Of a DNA stretch of 64,000 bases, positions 38,268 through 47,919 are shown one piece after another. The notes below the pieces were generated by a model. It was not told the DNA's origin, ran no database searches, and was given only the letters and a program-made list of their open reading frames with translations. The stretch comes from Apilactobacillus bombintestini. GTDB taxonomy: Bacteria > Bacillota > Bacilli > Lactobacillales > Lactobacillaceae. The position numbers and the translations under genes are program-made. Location of the stretch: NCBI RefSeq assembly GCF_003627035.1, contig NZ_CP032626.1:1-64000 (forward strand), written 5' to 3'. Each line of letters opens with the position of its first letter. Position 1 is the stretch's first letter.

Positions 38268-39599
38268 ATGGCTGAAAAATATGATTATGACGTTTTATAT
38301 ATTGGTGCCGGACATGGTACTTTTGATGGTGCTATGCCATTGGCTTCCCAAGGATATAAAGTAGCCGTAGTAGAAGCCGATAAAATCGGTGGAACTTGTC
38401 CCAACTGGGGTTGTAACGCCAAGATTGCGTTAGATCTTCCTGTACAATTAAAAGAAACTCAACAGCAATTAAAAAACATCGTTAAAGGTAACTTAAGCAT
38501 CGACTGGACCCAAAATATGTTAAACAAACATAAGGTAATTGACGGTCTACCCGGTGCTATCGAAGGTGGATTAAAAGCCTTTGGTATCGACGTGATTCAT
38601 GGTTACGGTAAATTAACTGCTGCTCATGAAGTACAAGTAGATGGTAAGACTTACTCTGCTGACAAAATCGTAGTGGCTACTGGTTTACGTCCTCACCGTG
38701 TCGATGTAAAAGGTAGTGAAATGGCTCATGATTCTAAAGACTTCTTGAACCTAGATACTCTACCAATGCATATCGCTATTATCGGTGCTGGATACATTGC
38801 TATGGAATTTGCTACTATCGCTAATGCTGCTGGTTCACAAGTAACTATCTTAATGCATGGTGACCGTGCACTACGTCAATTCAACGATGAATATGTAGAC
38901 ACTGTAGTTAAAGACCTAGAGGACAAAGGGGTTCGTTTCATAAAGAACGCTAAGATTGAACAAATCCATGACGAACAATGCAAGACCACTATTGAAACTA
39001 GTGATGGTCCTATCTTTACTGATTACATCCTAGATGCTTCTGGTCGTATTCCAAATGTGGAAAACATTGGTTTAGACGAAGTGGGTGTTAAGTATGATGC
39101 TCATGGTATTAAAGTAAATGATCATCTACAAACTTCTGTAGATAACATTTATGCTTCTGGTGACGTGGCAGATACCGGTCAACCTAAGTTGACTCCTACT
39201 GCTATCTTTGAATCTCAATACTTAACTAGCCAATTCACTGGTGCTAGTGATAAAGCTATTGAATTCCCTGCTATTCCATCCGTAGTCTTTACTTCTCCTC
39301 GTATCGCCCAAGTAGGTGTTTCCGTAGAGGAAGCTAAGAACAGCGATGAATATACCGTTGAAGAACATGATATGAGTCATGATTGGTACCGTGCTATCAC
39401 TAATGAACATATCGCAAAACGTGCTTACGTATTCGATAAACAACATCACTTAGTCGGTGCTACTGAAGTATCACCTGAAGCAGACAGCGTAATTGATTCC
39501 ATTTTACCTGCCATTGCTTTGCAACTAGACAAGCAACAAATTAACAAGATTGTCCATCTCTTCCCTACTATCGGAAGCGATGCATGGCAACATCTATAA
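38268..39599 (+). CDS. FAD-dependent pyridine nucleotide-disulfide oxidoreductase-like protein (copy 1)
   Basis: The 443-residue protein has the glutathione-reductase-type layout: N-terminal FAD loop (YIGAGHGTFDGA), a GGTCPNWGCNAKI motif with C44 and C49 as the redox pair, an NAD(P)H loop (IIGAGYIAMEFA) and YASGDVADTG for FAD. The usual C-terminal HPTxxE dyad of the partner subunit is absent; the end reads VHLFPTIGSDAWQHL. Lactobacillus databases call such proteins NAD(P)/FAD-dependent oxidoreductase or glutathione reductase; the substrate is unclear. A close paralogue follows. Confidence 0.88.
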   Translation: MAEKYDYDVLYIGAGHGTFDGAMPLASQGYKVAVVEADKIGGTCPNWGCNAKIALDLPVQLKETQQQLKNIVKGNLSIDWTQNMLNKHKVIDGLPGAIEGGLKAFGIDVIHGYGKLTAAHEVQVDGKTYSADKIVVATGLRPHRVDVKGSEMAHDSKDFLNLDTLPMHIAIIGAGYIAMEFATIANAAGSQVTILMHGDRALRQFNDEYVDTVVKDLEDKGVRFIKNAKIEQIHDEQCKTTIETSDGPIFTDYILDASGRIPNVENIGLDEVGVKYDAHGIKVNDHLQTSVDNIYASGDVADTGQPKLTPTAIFESQYLTSQFTGASDKAIEFPAIPSVVFTSPRIAQVGVSVEEAKNSDEYTVEEHDMSHDWYRAITNEHIAKRAYVFDKQHHLVGATEVSPEADSVIDSILPAIALQLDKQQINKIVHLFPTIGSDAWQHL

Positions 39600-39615
39600 T
39601 AAGTAATTAATAAAA

Positions 39616-39646
39616 ATGCCCCGTAGAATTCTACGGAGCGTTTTTT
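39616..39646 (+). terminator. Terminator between the two FAD reductase genes
   Basis: CCGTAGAATTCTACGG is a perfect palindromic stem, extended by two outer pairs, with six T after it. Confidence 0.75.
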
Positions 39647-39705
39647 GTGAAATATAGGGGCATTTAATTGTTTAAAAACTTATAATATTGTAAATTTAAA
39701 GTATA

Positions 39706-39720
39706 GGCACACACTGTGCC
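39706..39720. promoter_or_regulatory. 15-base palindrome before FAD reductase copy 2
   Basis: GGCACA and TGTGCC flank CAC, exactly symmetric, 18 bases upstream of the ATG and downstream of a TATAAT at 39681. It is a candidate operator absent from copy 1. Confidence 0.4.
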
Positions 39721-39737
39721 AAAATGGAGGCTGAAAA

Positions 39738-41078
39738 ATGAAAAACCCAAAATTTGATTATGACGTAATTTACATTGGTTCTGGTCATGCCGCATTCGAC
39801 GGTGCCAAAACTTTATGCAAACTTGGATTTAAAATTGCGTTCGTAGAAGCTAACGCTGTCGGTGGTACTTGCCCTAACTGGGGTTGTAACGCCAAGATTA
39901 CTTTAGACGGACCCGTTACTTTGGCAAAGACTCAAAGACGTATGAAGGGTATCGTTGAAGGTGATACTAAACTAAACTGGACTGAAAACGTAAAACACAA
40001 GCATGCAGGAATCGACCCTATTAAAGTCGATCGTGAAGCTACTATGAAAGACTTAGGCATGGATGTACTTCATGGCTTTGCTAAATTCACTGATGCTCAC
40101 ACACTAGAAATTAATGGTGAACATGTAACTTCTGATAAAATCGTTATCGCTACTGGTTTAACTCCACATCGTGTCGATGTAGAAGGTAGTGAATTATCAC
40201 ATGATTCCAAAGATTTCTTAGACCTAGAAGTTATGCCTAAACGTATGGCTATCGTAGGTACTGGATACATCGCTATGGAATTTGCTACTATGGCTAACGA
40301 AGCTGGTGCTGACGTTACTATGTTCATGCACGGTGACAAAGCCCTACGTCCATTCCATCAACCATACGTACAATTATTAATGAAAGAAATGGAAGATGAA
40401 GGCATTACCTTTATCAAGAACTCTGATCTACGTTCCTTCAGCAAGAACGGTGACGTATACACCGTAACTTACGCTGGCGGTAAGACTATGGACGTGGACT
40501 ACATTCTAGATGCTTCCGGTCGTGTGCCAATGGTTCACAACATGGGTCTAGAAGATGTCGGTGTTAAATACGACGACAAGAAAGGTGTTTTAGTTAACGA
40601 TTACCTACAAACTTCTGTAGATAACATTTACGCTTCTGGTGACGTAGCAGCCACTGGTCAACCTAACTTAACTCCAACTGCTACTTTCGAATCACAATAC
40701 CTAAAGCACTTATTCGCTGGTGAAACCAATCAACCAATCGACTTCCCTGCAATTCCATCCGTGGTATTTACTTCACCACGTATTAGTCAAATGGGGGTTT
40801 CTATTGAAGAAGCCGAAAAGAGTGACGAATACACTGTTGAAAAACACGACATGGTAAATGCTTGGTTCAGACAAATCAACAAAGAAACTATTGCACAAAA
40901 TGCTTACATCTTCGATAAGCAACACCGCTTAGTTGGATTTACTGAAATTTCCGATCAAGCTGATAATGCCGTAGATATGATTGTCCCTGCTGTTAACATG
41001 CATATGACACCTATGGAAATTGAACGTAACGTTCACTTATTCCCATCCATTGGTCATGACACTTGGAAAAACCTATAA
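39738..41078 (+). CDS. FAD-dependent pyridine nucleotide-disulfide oxidoreductase-like protein (copy 2)
   Basis: This 446-residue paralogue of copy 1 is alike over its whole length: YIGSGHAAFDGA, GGTCPNWGC with C45 and C50, IVGTGYIAMEFA, YASGDVAATG, and the altered end VHLFPSIGHDTWKNL. Identity looks near 60 percent by eye. Each copy has its own terminator and upstream region, so they are separately controlled. The shared loss of the HPTxxE dyad suggests a redox partner or substrate other than a classical disulfide. Confidence 0.88.
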   Translation: MKNPKFDYDVIYIGSGHAAFDGAKTLCKLGFKIAFVEANAVGGTCPNWGCNAKITLDGPVTLAKTQRRMKGIVEGDTKLNWTENVKHKHAGIDPIKVDREATMKDLGMDVLHGFAKFTDAHTLEINGEHVTSDKIVIATGLTPHRVDVEGSELSHDSKDFLDLEVMPKRMAIVGTGYIAMEFATMANEAGADVTMFMHGDKALRPFHQPYVQLLMKEMEDEGITFIKNSDLRSFSKNGDVYTVTYAGGKTMDVDYILDASGRVPMVHNMGLEDVGVKYDDKKGVLVNDYLQTSVDNIYASGDVAATGQPNLTPTATFESQYLKHLFAGETNQPIDFPAIPSVVFTSPRISQMGVSIEEAEKSDEYTVEKHDMVNAWFRQINKETIAQNAYIFDKQHRLVGFTEISDQADNAVDMIVPAVNMHMTPMEIERNVHLFPSIGHDTWKNL

Positions 41079-41090
41079 TTAACATTAATA

Positions 41091-41123
41091 AAAAACGTTC
41101 ATCGAAAAGATGGACGTTTTTTT
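41091..41123 (+). terminator. Terminator of FAD reductase copy 2
   Basis: AAAAACGTTCATC pairs with GATGGACGTTTTT with one G-T pair, then T. Confidence 0.85.
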
Positions 41124-41205
41124 AGATAATAATATTTTAAACTTTATTAATATCTTTCTCATAAAGAACCTAGTATAATATTGCTTGAAGGGAGGTTTTA
41201 TTTTT

Positions 41206-41913
41206 ATGTTTGATAGATTTAATACTAAACAAAGCGCCAAAAATCTACTACATAAGGAACAAAGATTCTTTTTCATTTTATTCATCCCATTCATCGTTGT
41301 TTTGCTTTTAAGTTCCGCTATGGATCCTACTAACAACGAGCAATTTCAAGCATTGATGACTGGTAAACAAGTAGATGCTAATGCTCTTGTGCATAGCACC
41401 GTGTTCAACACCAATACAGTGGGTCAATTAATTTTCTCCATTGTTTCTGGAATTTTCTTAATGGGAGCCATCTTCACTACTTTAGATGTAGTTCGTAACC
41501 AAGATGACTTACAAAGACCCCTACGTAAATCCATATCATTTATTGATAACCAACGTTTATTCTGGGGCGTAATTGCTTTATTTATCGTTAAGACCATTCT
41601 TAACATGTTATGGTACATTGTTTTCATTATTCCAGGATTTATTAAGAATTATTCATACTCACAAGCGGTTTATATTTACCGTGACGCTTTCTTAGCTGGC
41701 AAACCTATTGGTATTTTCGAAGCCATCACCGAAAGTCGTAAAATGATGGACGGCTACAAAGGTAGTCGTTTCGTTATGGACTTAAGTTTTATCGGTTGGT
41801 TATTATTATCCGGACTTACTGCCGGAATCGCAGGAATTTACGTTTACCCTTACTACTACATTACTGCAATGAAGTTCTATGAATTCGTAAAGCAACAATA
41901 CACTGCGGCATAA
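41206..41913 (+). CDS. DUF975 family membrane protein
   Basis: The 235-residue protein has about five helices and the DUF975 hallmarks: an IPGFIKNYSYSQAVYIYRD block, EAITESRKMMDGYKGSRFVMDLSFIGW, and a final PYYYITAMKFYEF. The family is common in Firmicutes and its role is unknown. I start at the ATG at 41206, since GGGAGG lies upstream; a TTG seven codons earlier lies on that site. Confidence 0.85.
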   Translation: MFDRFNTKQSAKNLLHKEQRFFFILFIPFIVVLLLSSAMDPTNNEQFQALMTGKQVDANALVHSTVFNTNTVGQLIFSIVSGIFLMGAIFTTLDVVRNQDDLQRPLRKSISFIDNQRLFWGVIALFIVKTILNMLWYIVFIIPGFIKNYSYSQAVYIYRDAFLAGKPIGIFEAITESRKMMDGYKGSRFVMDLSFIGWLLLSGLTAGIAGIYVYPYYYITAMKFYEFVKQQYTAA

Positions 41914-41932
41914 ACCACAACTATATGTATAC

Positions 41933-41969
41933 AAAAAAGCTCGCAAGAATTAATCTTGCGGGCTTTTTT
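41933..41969. terminator. Bidirectional terminator, first copy of a repeated module
   Basis: AAAAAAGCTCGCAAGA (41933-41948) pairs with TCTTGCGGGCTTTTTT (41954-41969). A nearly identical stretch occurs at 43885-43940, on the other side of the efflux/MarR genes. Confidence 0.85.
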
Positions 41970-41979
41970 ATTAATGTGT

Positions 41980-43359
41980 TTAAGCTTTTTTAGGTAATCT
42001 AAATGATAATACGAATCCTATCACTGCAATACCTAGCATTAACCAGAAACCAGCTTGGTACCCAGCAATTTGTGCGCCAGCTGTAGTAGCATGTGCACTA
42101 GCTAAGTTTACAAAGATAGTAATTACTGTCATGGATACGGCAGTTCCTAATGAACCACCCACCTGTCTAATAGTAGATGAAGCCGCGTTTCCATCAGTTT
42201 CATAACGAGAATCTAGCGAATTAATTCCATCGGTAAAGGTATTCATCATAACTAGTGCTACCCCTACCATTCTTAGGGCATAACTAATAATAATTACGGC
42301 TAAGTTGGATGAAGCGTTGAAAAATACCATTGGAATAGAACCCACTAGAATAAAGGCAAATCCTAAAATAGATACTTTTCTTACTCCTAACTTGTCATAT
42401 AAGCCACCTGAGATAGGATTGCAGATTCCCATTAAGATAGCTCCAGGCATCATAACTAAACCTGCTACTAATGCTGAAACCATACGTGAATTTTGTAAGT
42501 ATAATGGCATAATTAATTCAATTCCGACCATAGCGATATTACTTAAAGTACTCAATAAAGTAGTTAAGTTAAAGTTATGGCTTTTGAAAATACTCATATT
42601 AATCATAGGTTGATCTAAGTGGTTTTGACAGTATACAAATCCAGCAATAGCTGCAATACCAATTAAGCCAATAACAGAAATTAATACATCTAAATGTCCA
42701 GTATTTCCAATTTCAGAAAATGCATATAGCAAACCACCAAAACCGACTATGGAGAATAATAGAGATACAAAATCTAACTTAGATTTCTTAATTTCATTGA
42801 TGTTTTCTGTAAAGAAAATGCCTACCACTAAAACTATGGCAGAAATAATACTTAATAAGGCGAATAAATCACGCCAACCAAAGTATTGAAGAATAATTCC
42901 GGATAAAGTAGGTCCCACAGTAGGTCCTAAGGCAATTACTAAACCGGTAATTCCTAGTGCTAATCCACGTTTTTCAGGTGGGAATAACAATAAAATCACA
43001 TTTTGGATAAATGGCATTAATAATCCAGCAGCTATCGCTTGAATTAAACGACCTACTAATAAAATACCAAAACTAGGTGCCATCCAACCGATAACAGATC
43101 CTAGTAAGAATAATGTAATCATAAATAAGTAATTGTACTTAGTTTTAAAATTATTAAATACCCATGAAGAAATAGGAATCATTAACCCTACTACCAATAG
43201 ATATCCAGTAGATAACCATTGTACAGTGGATTGGTTAATACTAAATGAATGCATAATATTAGTTAATGCATTATTAAACAAGGTTTCTGCTAAAAGCGCC
43301 ATGAAAGCCCCAAACAAAATAACAGCCATCATTAAATTACGTTTTTTAATGTTTTCCAC
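41980..43359 (-). CDS. MFS drug efflux transporter, DHA2 (EmrB/QacA) family
   Basis: The 459-residue protein has about 14 helices. FNNALTNIMHSFSINQSTVQWLSTGYLL is the typical first block of the DHA2 family, and GLALGITGLVIALGPTVGPTLSGII matches motif C (the antiporter motif). It exports drugs or other toxic organics using the proton gradient. It overlaps the upstream MarR gene by 14 bases, so pump and regulator form one operon. Confidence 0.9.
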   Translation of the reverse strand: MENIKKRNLMMAVILFGAFMALLAETLFNNALTNIMHSFSINQSTVQWLSTGYLLVVGLMIPISSWVFNNFKTKYNYLFMITLFLLGSVIGWMAPSFGILLVGRLIQAIAAGLLMPFIQNVILLLFPPEKRGLALGITGLVIALGPTVGPTLSGIILQYFGWRDLFALLSIISAIVLVVGIFFTENINEIKKSKLDFVSLLFSIVGFGGLLYAFSEIGNTGHLDVLISVIGLIGIAAIAGFVYCQNHLDQPMINMSIFKSHNFNLTTLLSTLSNIAMVGIELIMPLYLQNSRMVSALVAGLVMMPGAILMGICNPISGGLYDKLGVRKVSILGFAFILVGSIPMVFFNASSNLAVIIISYALRMVGVALVMMNTFTDGINSLDSRYETDGNAASSTIRQVGGSLGTAVSMTVITIFVNLASAHATTAGAQIAGYQAGFWLMLGIAVIGFVLSFRLPKKA

Positions 43360-43816
43360 GGTCAGATTCTCCTTTCAAATTATTAACTACTATACCTAAC
43401 ATACGATTTAAAGACTGCACTTCTGCATCTGATAATCCCTTAGTTAAAAAATCTTGGTTACCAGATAACATATTTTCTACATCATCTTCTTTTTCGGCAA
43501 ATAGTGACATGCCATAATCGGTTAAATAAACTTCTACTTTACGTTTATCACTGCTAGATGGAGCAATTTGTACTAATTTTTTTGTAATCATGCGTTTAAT
43601 CACATTTCTGATAGTAGGATGACTACATCTCATAGCCGCAGCTAATTGATTTTGCGTAACTACCTCATCTTTATGATCAAAAAGATAACTCATTACCGCA
43701 AATTGTGTATTCGCTAAATCAGGAAAAATTTTCTTTACCTTTTTATCAAAGCGTGCACCTAACAATCGACTAATAATATTGATTTTAATGCCTAAATTAT
43801 CATCACCAAATAGCAT
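43346..43816 (-). CDS. MarR family transcriptional regulator
   Basis: The 156-residue protein has the MarR winged helix: EVVTQNQLAAAMRCSHPTIRNVIKRMITKKLV (helix-turn-helix) followed by the wing SSSDKRKVEVYLTDYG. MarR proteins usually repress their own operon and release DNA on binding a small molecule. A perfect palindrome at 43840-43859, just upstream of its ribosome binding site, is the likely operator. It almost certainly controls the adjoining efflux pump. Confidence 0.92.
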   Translation of the reverse strand: MLFGDDNLGIKINIISRLLGARFDKKVKKIFPDLANTQFAVMSYLFDHKDEVVTQNQLAAAMRCSHPTIRNVIKRMITKKLVQIAPSSSDKRKVEVYLTDYGMSLFAEKEDDVENMLSGNQDFLTKGLSDAEVQSLNRMLGIVVNNLKGESDRGKH

Positions 43817-43839
43817 GCACGTACCTCCTCATTTATAAT

Positions 43840-43859
43840 AAGTGTAGCTTACTACACTT
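43840..43859. promoter_or_regulatory. Likely MarR operator
   Basis: AAGTGTAG and CTACACTT are exact complements around CTTA, 24 bases upstream of the marR start codon and next to a TATTAT box. Confidence 0.65.
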
Positions 43860-43895
43860 TTTCGCTTTAAGCAAATACATTGTTTATATGTATAT

Positions 43896-43932
43896 AAAAA
43901 AGCTCGCAAGCGTTAATCTTGCGGGCTTTCTT
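43896..43932 (-). terminator. Terminator of usp-mntH region, second copy of the repeated module
   Basis: AAAAAAGCTCGCAAG (43896-43910) pairs with CTTGCGGGCTTTCTT (43918-43932), nearly the same as the hairpin at 41933. Confidence 0.8.
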
Positions 43933-43942
43933 ATTAATATTT

Positions 43943-44389
43943 TTATCTAACTACCATTACTGAGACAGGAGCATATTTAGCCATGTAAGCAGCTTGGCTA
44001 CCGAAGTGACGTGCTAATCCTTTTTTAGATTCAGAACCTACGATTAATAAGTCTGGATCAACTTTAGGAATAACATCTTTTACGATAGTTTCACCAGCTT
44101 CACCAGTAGATGCGATAACATCAACGTTAGTAACACCTTCTGCTTCAGCAGTTTTCTTGTATTCCTTCAAATGATTTTCTAAATCTTCATACTTACCATG
44201 AACATATTGTCCAGATAGGGATTGAAAGACGTTAATTTCTTCATCTTCGAGAACGGAAACAATAGTTAACTTAGCGCCTTCTTCTCTAGCACGTGAAATT
44301 GCGTACTTGAATGCTAATAAGGCATCGCTTGAGTCATCAACGGCTACTAAGATATTTTTAAAGTGAACATCCATATTTACGTTTTCCAT
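43943..44389 (-). CDS. Universal stress protein, UspA family
   Basis: The 148-residue protein has the Usp fold: ILVAVDDSSDALLAFKYAI at the start and the ATP-binding pattern GSESKKGLARHFGSQAAYM near the end, so it is probably an ATP-binding Usp. It lies 43 bases downstream of mntH in the same direction; a usp gene after mntH is common in lactobacilli and they are likely co-transcribed. Its exact role in manganese or acid stress is unknown. Confidence 0.9.
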   Translation of the reverse strand: MENVNMDVHFKNILVAVDDSSDALLAFKYAISRAREEGAKLTIVSVLEDEEINVFQSLSGQYVHGKYEDLENHLKEYKKTAEAEGVTNVDVIASTGEAGETIVKDVIPKVDPDLLIVGSESKKGLARHFGSQAAYMAKYAPVSVMVVR

Positions 44390-44432
44390 ATATTACACCT
44401 TCTCTTTGTAGTTATAACCTAATTAATTAGAA

Positions 44433-45998
44433 TTATTTATCTAGTTTGCTAGCTTTTAGACGTTTGTCACCTAAGTGTAGTTCCACTAATGTCCAAACTA
44501 GTAAAGCCACAATTAAGATGTTAATAACTAAGGCGATATGTCCAGCCATCGCAGTTTGTGCTGCTGTTGGATTATCACTAAAGAATCCTACTACGGCATC
44601 TTGCATGTTATATAGGTTTAAGAAAATTAGTAATAATACAGAAATCCAACCTAAAATCTTAACCCATAATGTATTCTTAAATCGTTTTCCCATTTCTTCT
44701 TCACTATCAGTCATCATTAATAATGGAAGCATAGAGAATGGAAGTGCGAATGCTAAGAAAATTTGAGAATTTTCAATCAAATCGTTAATAGCAGCATGTT
44801 GTTGAATGTCGGATTCACCGGCTGTTAACAATACACAAATTATAACTGGCACTACTGAGATTAAACGGGTAATTAAACGACGTGCCCATAGAGGAACCTT
44901 CAAGTGAACGTAACCTTCCATAACAACTTGTCCAGTTAAAGTACCAGTAATAGTTGAATTTTGACCAGAAGCTAATAAAGCAATAGCGAATAAAGTAGAT
45001 AGTACACCATACTTAGCAACACCAACTAAAATAGGATTAGATAGCATCTTAGTACTATTTAAAGCATCAAACAAACCGAAGAATGAACTATCTTGTACAG
45101 CACCAGTCTTGAATACGGCAACACCCATGATTAATAGTAAAGCATTAACAAAGAAAGCAAACGTTAATTGGATGTTAGAATCCCAGGTAGTGAAACGGAC
45201 AGTTCTTGCAACATCTTCTTCATCGTTATGATCAATTGCTCTAGTTTGTGAAATAGCGGAATGTAAGTATAAGTTATGAGGCATAACAGTTGCACCGATA
45301 ATACCTAAGGCACCAGATAATGGAGTCATACCCGCAACTTGTTCACTGTTAGAGAATGTCTTGCCAGTTGGAACTAGACCCTTAATAGATCCTAACCAAT
45401 CAGGACGTGATAACACTACTTCATAAACAAAGACTAGTAGAATAACCAAAATTAAACAAACTACAATAGCTTCGATTTTTCTGAATCCCACTTTAGTTAA
45501 TAATAGCAAAATCAAAACATCAAATACGGTTAAAAATACCGCAATAATTAGTGGAATATGGAATAGTAGGTAAAGCGCAATAGCTCCCCCAATTACTTCA
45601 GCAATATCGGTTGCCATAATAGCTAGTTCAGTCATTATCCATAAAACTACACCTAAAGTTCTAGTAGTTCTAGCACGAATAGCTTGAGCCAAATCCATCT
45701 GACTCACAATACCAAGTTTAGCTGCCATGTATTGTAGTAACATCGCAATCAAACTTGAGATTAAGATGACAGACATTAATAGATAACCAAAGTTTTGACC
45801 CCCAGTAATTGATGTAGCCCAGTTACCTGGATCCATGTAACCAACGGCAACTAATGCACCAGGACCGGAGTAGGCAAATAATGTTTTCCAAAATCCCCAG
45901 TTTTTTGGAACACTAATTCCACCGTTGATTTCTTCTAGTGAAGGACCGTTAGCATATTCAACGATTCCCTTTTTCTTTTGTGAAACGTTTTCACTCAA
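44433..45998 (-). CDS. mntH: Manganese transporter MntH (Nramp family)
   Basis: It imports Mn2+ (and Fe2+) with protons; lactobacilli depend on manganese for oxidative protection. Metal-binding motifs are intact: GYMDPGNWATSITGG in helix 1 and ATVMPHNLYLHSA in helix 6. About 11 helices and some 520 residues are normal. An ATG at 46007 has AAGG directly against it; the TTG three codons on is 9 bases from the same site, so I prefer TTG. A 5+5 palindrome upstream (46069-46084) may bind an MntR-type regulator. Confidence 0.95.
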   Translation of the reverse strand: MSENVSQKKKGIVEYANGPSLEEINGGISVPKNWGFWKTLFAYSGPGALVAVGYMDPGNWATSITGGQNFGYLLMSVILISSLIAMLLQYMAAKLGIVSQMDLAQAIRARTTRTLGVVLWIMTELAIMATDIAEVIGGAIALYLLFHIPLIIAVFLTVFDVLILLLLTKVGFRKIEAIVVCLILVILLVFVYEVVLSRPDWLGSIKGLVPTGKTFSNSEQVAGMTPLSGALGIIGATVMPHNLYLHSAISQTRAIDHNDEEDVARTVRFTTWDSNIQLTFAFFVNALLLIMGVAVFKTGAVQDSSFFGLFDALNSTKMLSNPILVGVAKYGVLSTLFAIALLASGQNSTITGTLTGQVVMEGYVHLKVPLWARRLITRLISVVPVIICVLLTAGESDIQQHAAINDLIENSQIFLAFALPFSMLPLLMMTDSEEEMGKRFKNTLWVKILGWISVLLLIFLNLYNMQDAVVGFFSDNPTAAQTAMAGHIALVINILIVALLVWTLVELHLGDKRLKASKLDK

Positions 45999-46068
45999 AG
46001 TTCTCATCCTTTCTCATTTATTAAGAACAGTCTTATTGTACACTAAATTCTACTATTTTTAAACTTTT

Positions 46069-46084
46069 TTTAGGTACCACTAAA
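46069..46084. promoter_or_regulatory. Possible MntR-type operator upstream of mntH
   Basis: TTTAG and CTAAA are inverted around GTACCA, 16 bases in all, about 70 bases upstream of mntH. The form resembles DtxR/MntR-type boxes, but the centre is not fully symmetric. Confidence 0.35.
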
Positions 46085-46237
46085 CATTTATTGTTATAAG
46101 AATAGAAACATATTCCCTTTTTTTGCCTTAGTTGTCATATAAATCACGAACTTTTCATTTCAATTGACAAACGATTGTTAATGTTTCATAATATTCGATA
46201 ATTTTATACAGCTAAAATCAACTTACGGGGTGAGGAA

Positions 46238-47914
46238 ATGCAAACTATCGACTTAATTATTCAAAATGGCCAAATTTTAGACGTAATTAATAAAAAAATT
46301 TTAAAAACTAATGTCTATATTGATAAAGGAAAGGTAATTGCATTAGGTAATCAGCTACCTTATTCCGCTAAACAAATTATTGATGCTCATCAACAATATT
46401 TAGCTCCTGGCTTCATCGATGCCCATGTACATATTGAAAGTTCTATGGTGACACCTTCCGAATTAGGTAAAGTGATAATTCCTATGGGAGTCACTACCAT
46501 CGTAGTCGATCCGCACGAAATTGCTAACGTCTGTGGGGTAGCAGGCATTAAATATATGATGAATGACGCTAAACAATCACCATTAGAAGTGCTAGTTAAA
46601 TTGCCATCTTCCGTCCCTGCTACGGATTTCGAACATAACGGCGCCACTTTAACCGCCCAAGATTTACATCCTCTCTATGACGAACCAACTACCGTCGGCT
46701 TAGCCGAAGTCATGGATTATCCCGCTGTACATAACCATAATGCCGACATGATGGACAAAATTAATGATGCCATCGCACATCACGGTATCGTGGACGGTCA
46801 CGGTGCTGGACTAAATGCCTCACAATTAAAAGAATACCTCTACAACGGCATTACTACTGATCATGAATCCACTAGCCTAGCCCAGATGCAAGACCGCCTT
46901 GCAGTGGGTATGAACGTCTTTTTACGCGAAGGTACTGTCGAACGTGATTTACAAAACACCATCGCTGCCGTTAACGATAGCAATAGTTCTCGTTTTTCGT
47001 TTTGCACTGACGATAAATTAATTTCTACTATCGTCAAAGAAGGTAGCATCAATTTCAATATTCAATTAGCTATCCAAAACGGTATCGATGCACTGACTGC
47101 TTATCAAATGGCTTCTTACAATGCAGCGCAAGCTCACCATTTAAACCAATTAGGTGCTATTAAGGAAGGATATCAAGCTGATATAGTTTTCATCCGTGAT
47201 TTAGATAAAGTCAACGTCACGCAAGTTATTAAGCACGGGAAAGTAATTGATGATATTGATTTTGCCACTAAACCACTTCCCTTTGCTGCTGGCGGAGTGC
47301 ATCAAAACATTCACCCACAAGACTTACGTTTGCCCTTAGAGCACGATTTTTGCCACGTTATGGGCGTTATTCCTAATCATATTGAAACTATCCACTTAAA
47401 GAAACACGTCCCTGTTAAAGACGGTTATTTTGTCACTGACTTAAAACAAGATATTTTATTAATGGTAGATGTAGAACGTCATCATAATTTAGGTACTTAC
47501 GGATTATCATTAGTACATGGCTTTAAGATTAAACACGGTGCTGTGGCTACTACCATCGCACACGATTCACATAACATTGTGGCCGTGGGAACCTCCGCCG
47601 ATGCCATTTATCGTGCTATCGACGAAGTCACTAAATCACACGGCGGAATTGCCGTCGTAGACGAAGAAAAAACGTTAGCCACTATGCCACTACCTATCGC
47701 TGGATTAATGTCGAATCAACCTTGGTCCATTGCTAGTCATCAATTAGAAGCTATTAGTGAAGCCTACCAACAAATTAGTGAACCTATCGACTTTGATCCT
47801 TTCATTACGTTGTCATTTTTAACTTTACCGGTTATTCCTACTTTGAAACTAACCGATCAAGGCTTATACGATTTTGACCAACAAAAATTTATAAAAGTAA
47901 ATATTGATAAATAA
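46238..47914 (+). CDS. ade: Adenine deaminase
   Basis: It converts adenine to hypoxanthine and ammonia for purine salvage. The 558-residue amidohydrolase shows GFIDAHVHIESSM (metal-binding His pair), TTIVVDPHEIANVCG, GIVDGHGAG and TTDHE motifs, with the C-terminal Ade domain (GTYGLSLVHGFKIKHGAVATTIAHDSHN). GGGG-type site upstream of the ATG. It stands alone between mntH and the TSUP genes. Confidence 0.93.
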   Translation: MQTIDLIIQNGQILDVINKKILKTNVYIDKGKVIALGNQLPYSAKQIIDAHQQYLAPGFIDAHVHIESSMVTPSELGKVIIPMGVTTIVVDPHEIANVCGVAGIKYMMNDAKQSPLEVLVKLPSSVPATDFEHNGATLTAQDLHPLYDEPTTVGLAEVMDYPAVHNHNADMMDKINDAIAHHGIVDGHGAGLNASQLKEYLYNGITTDHESTSLAQMQDRLAVGMNVFLREGTVERDLQNTIAAVNDSNSSRFSFCTDDKLISTIVKEGSINFNIQLAIQNGIDALTAYQMASYNAAQAHHLNQLGAIKEGYQADIVFIRDLDKVNVTQVIKHGKVIDDIDFATKPLPFAAGGVHQNIHPQDLRLPLEHDFCHVMGVIPNHIETIHLKKHVPVKDGYFVTDLKQDILLMVDVERHHNLGTYGLSLVHGFKIKHGAVATTIAHDSHNIVAVGTSADAIYRAIDEVTKSHGGIAVVDEEKTLATMPLPIAGLMSNQPWSIASHQLEAISEAYQQISEPIDFDPFITLSFLTLPVIPTLKLTDQGLYDFDQQKFIKVNIDK

Positions 47915-47919
47915 ACAAA

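Noticed and set aside
45980-45994. cre-like palindrome GTGAAACGTTTTCAC in the start of mntH
   Set aside because: The two half-sites are one base too close for the CcpA consensus; it lies in coding sequence and may be chance.
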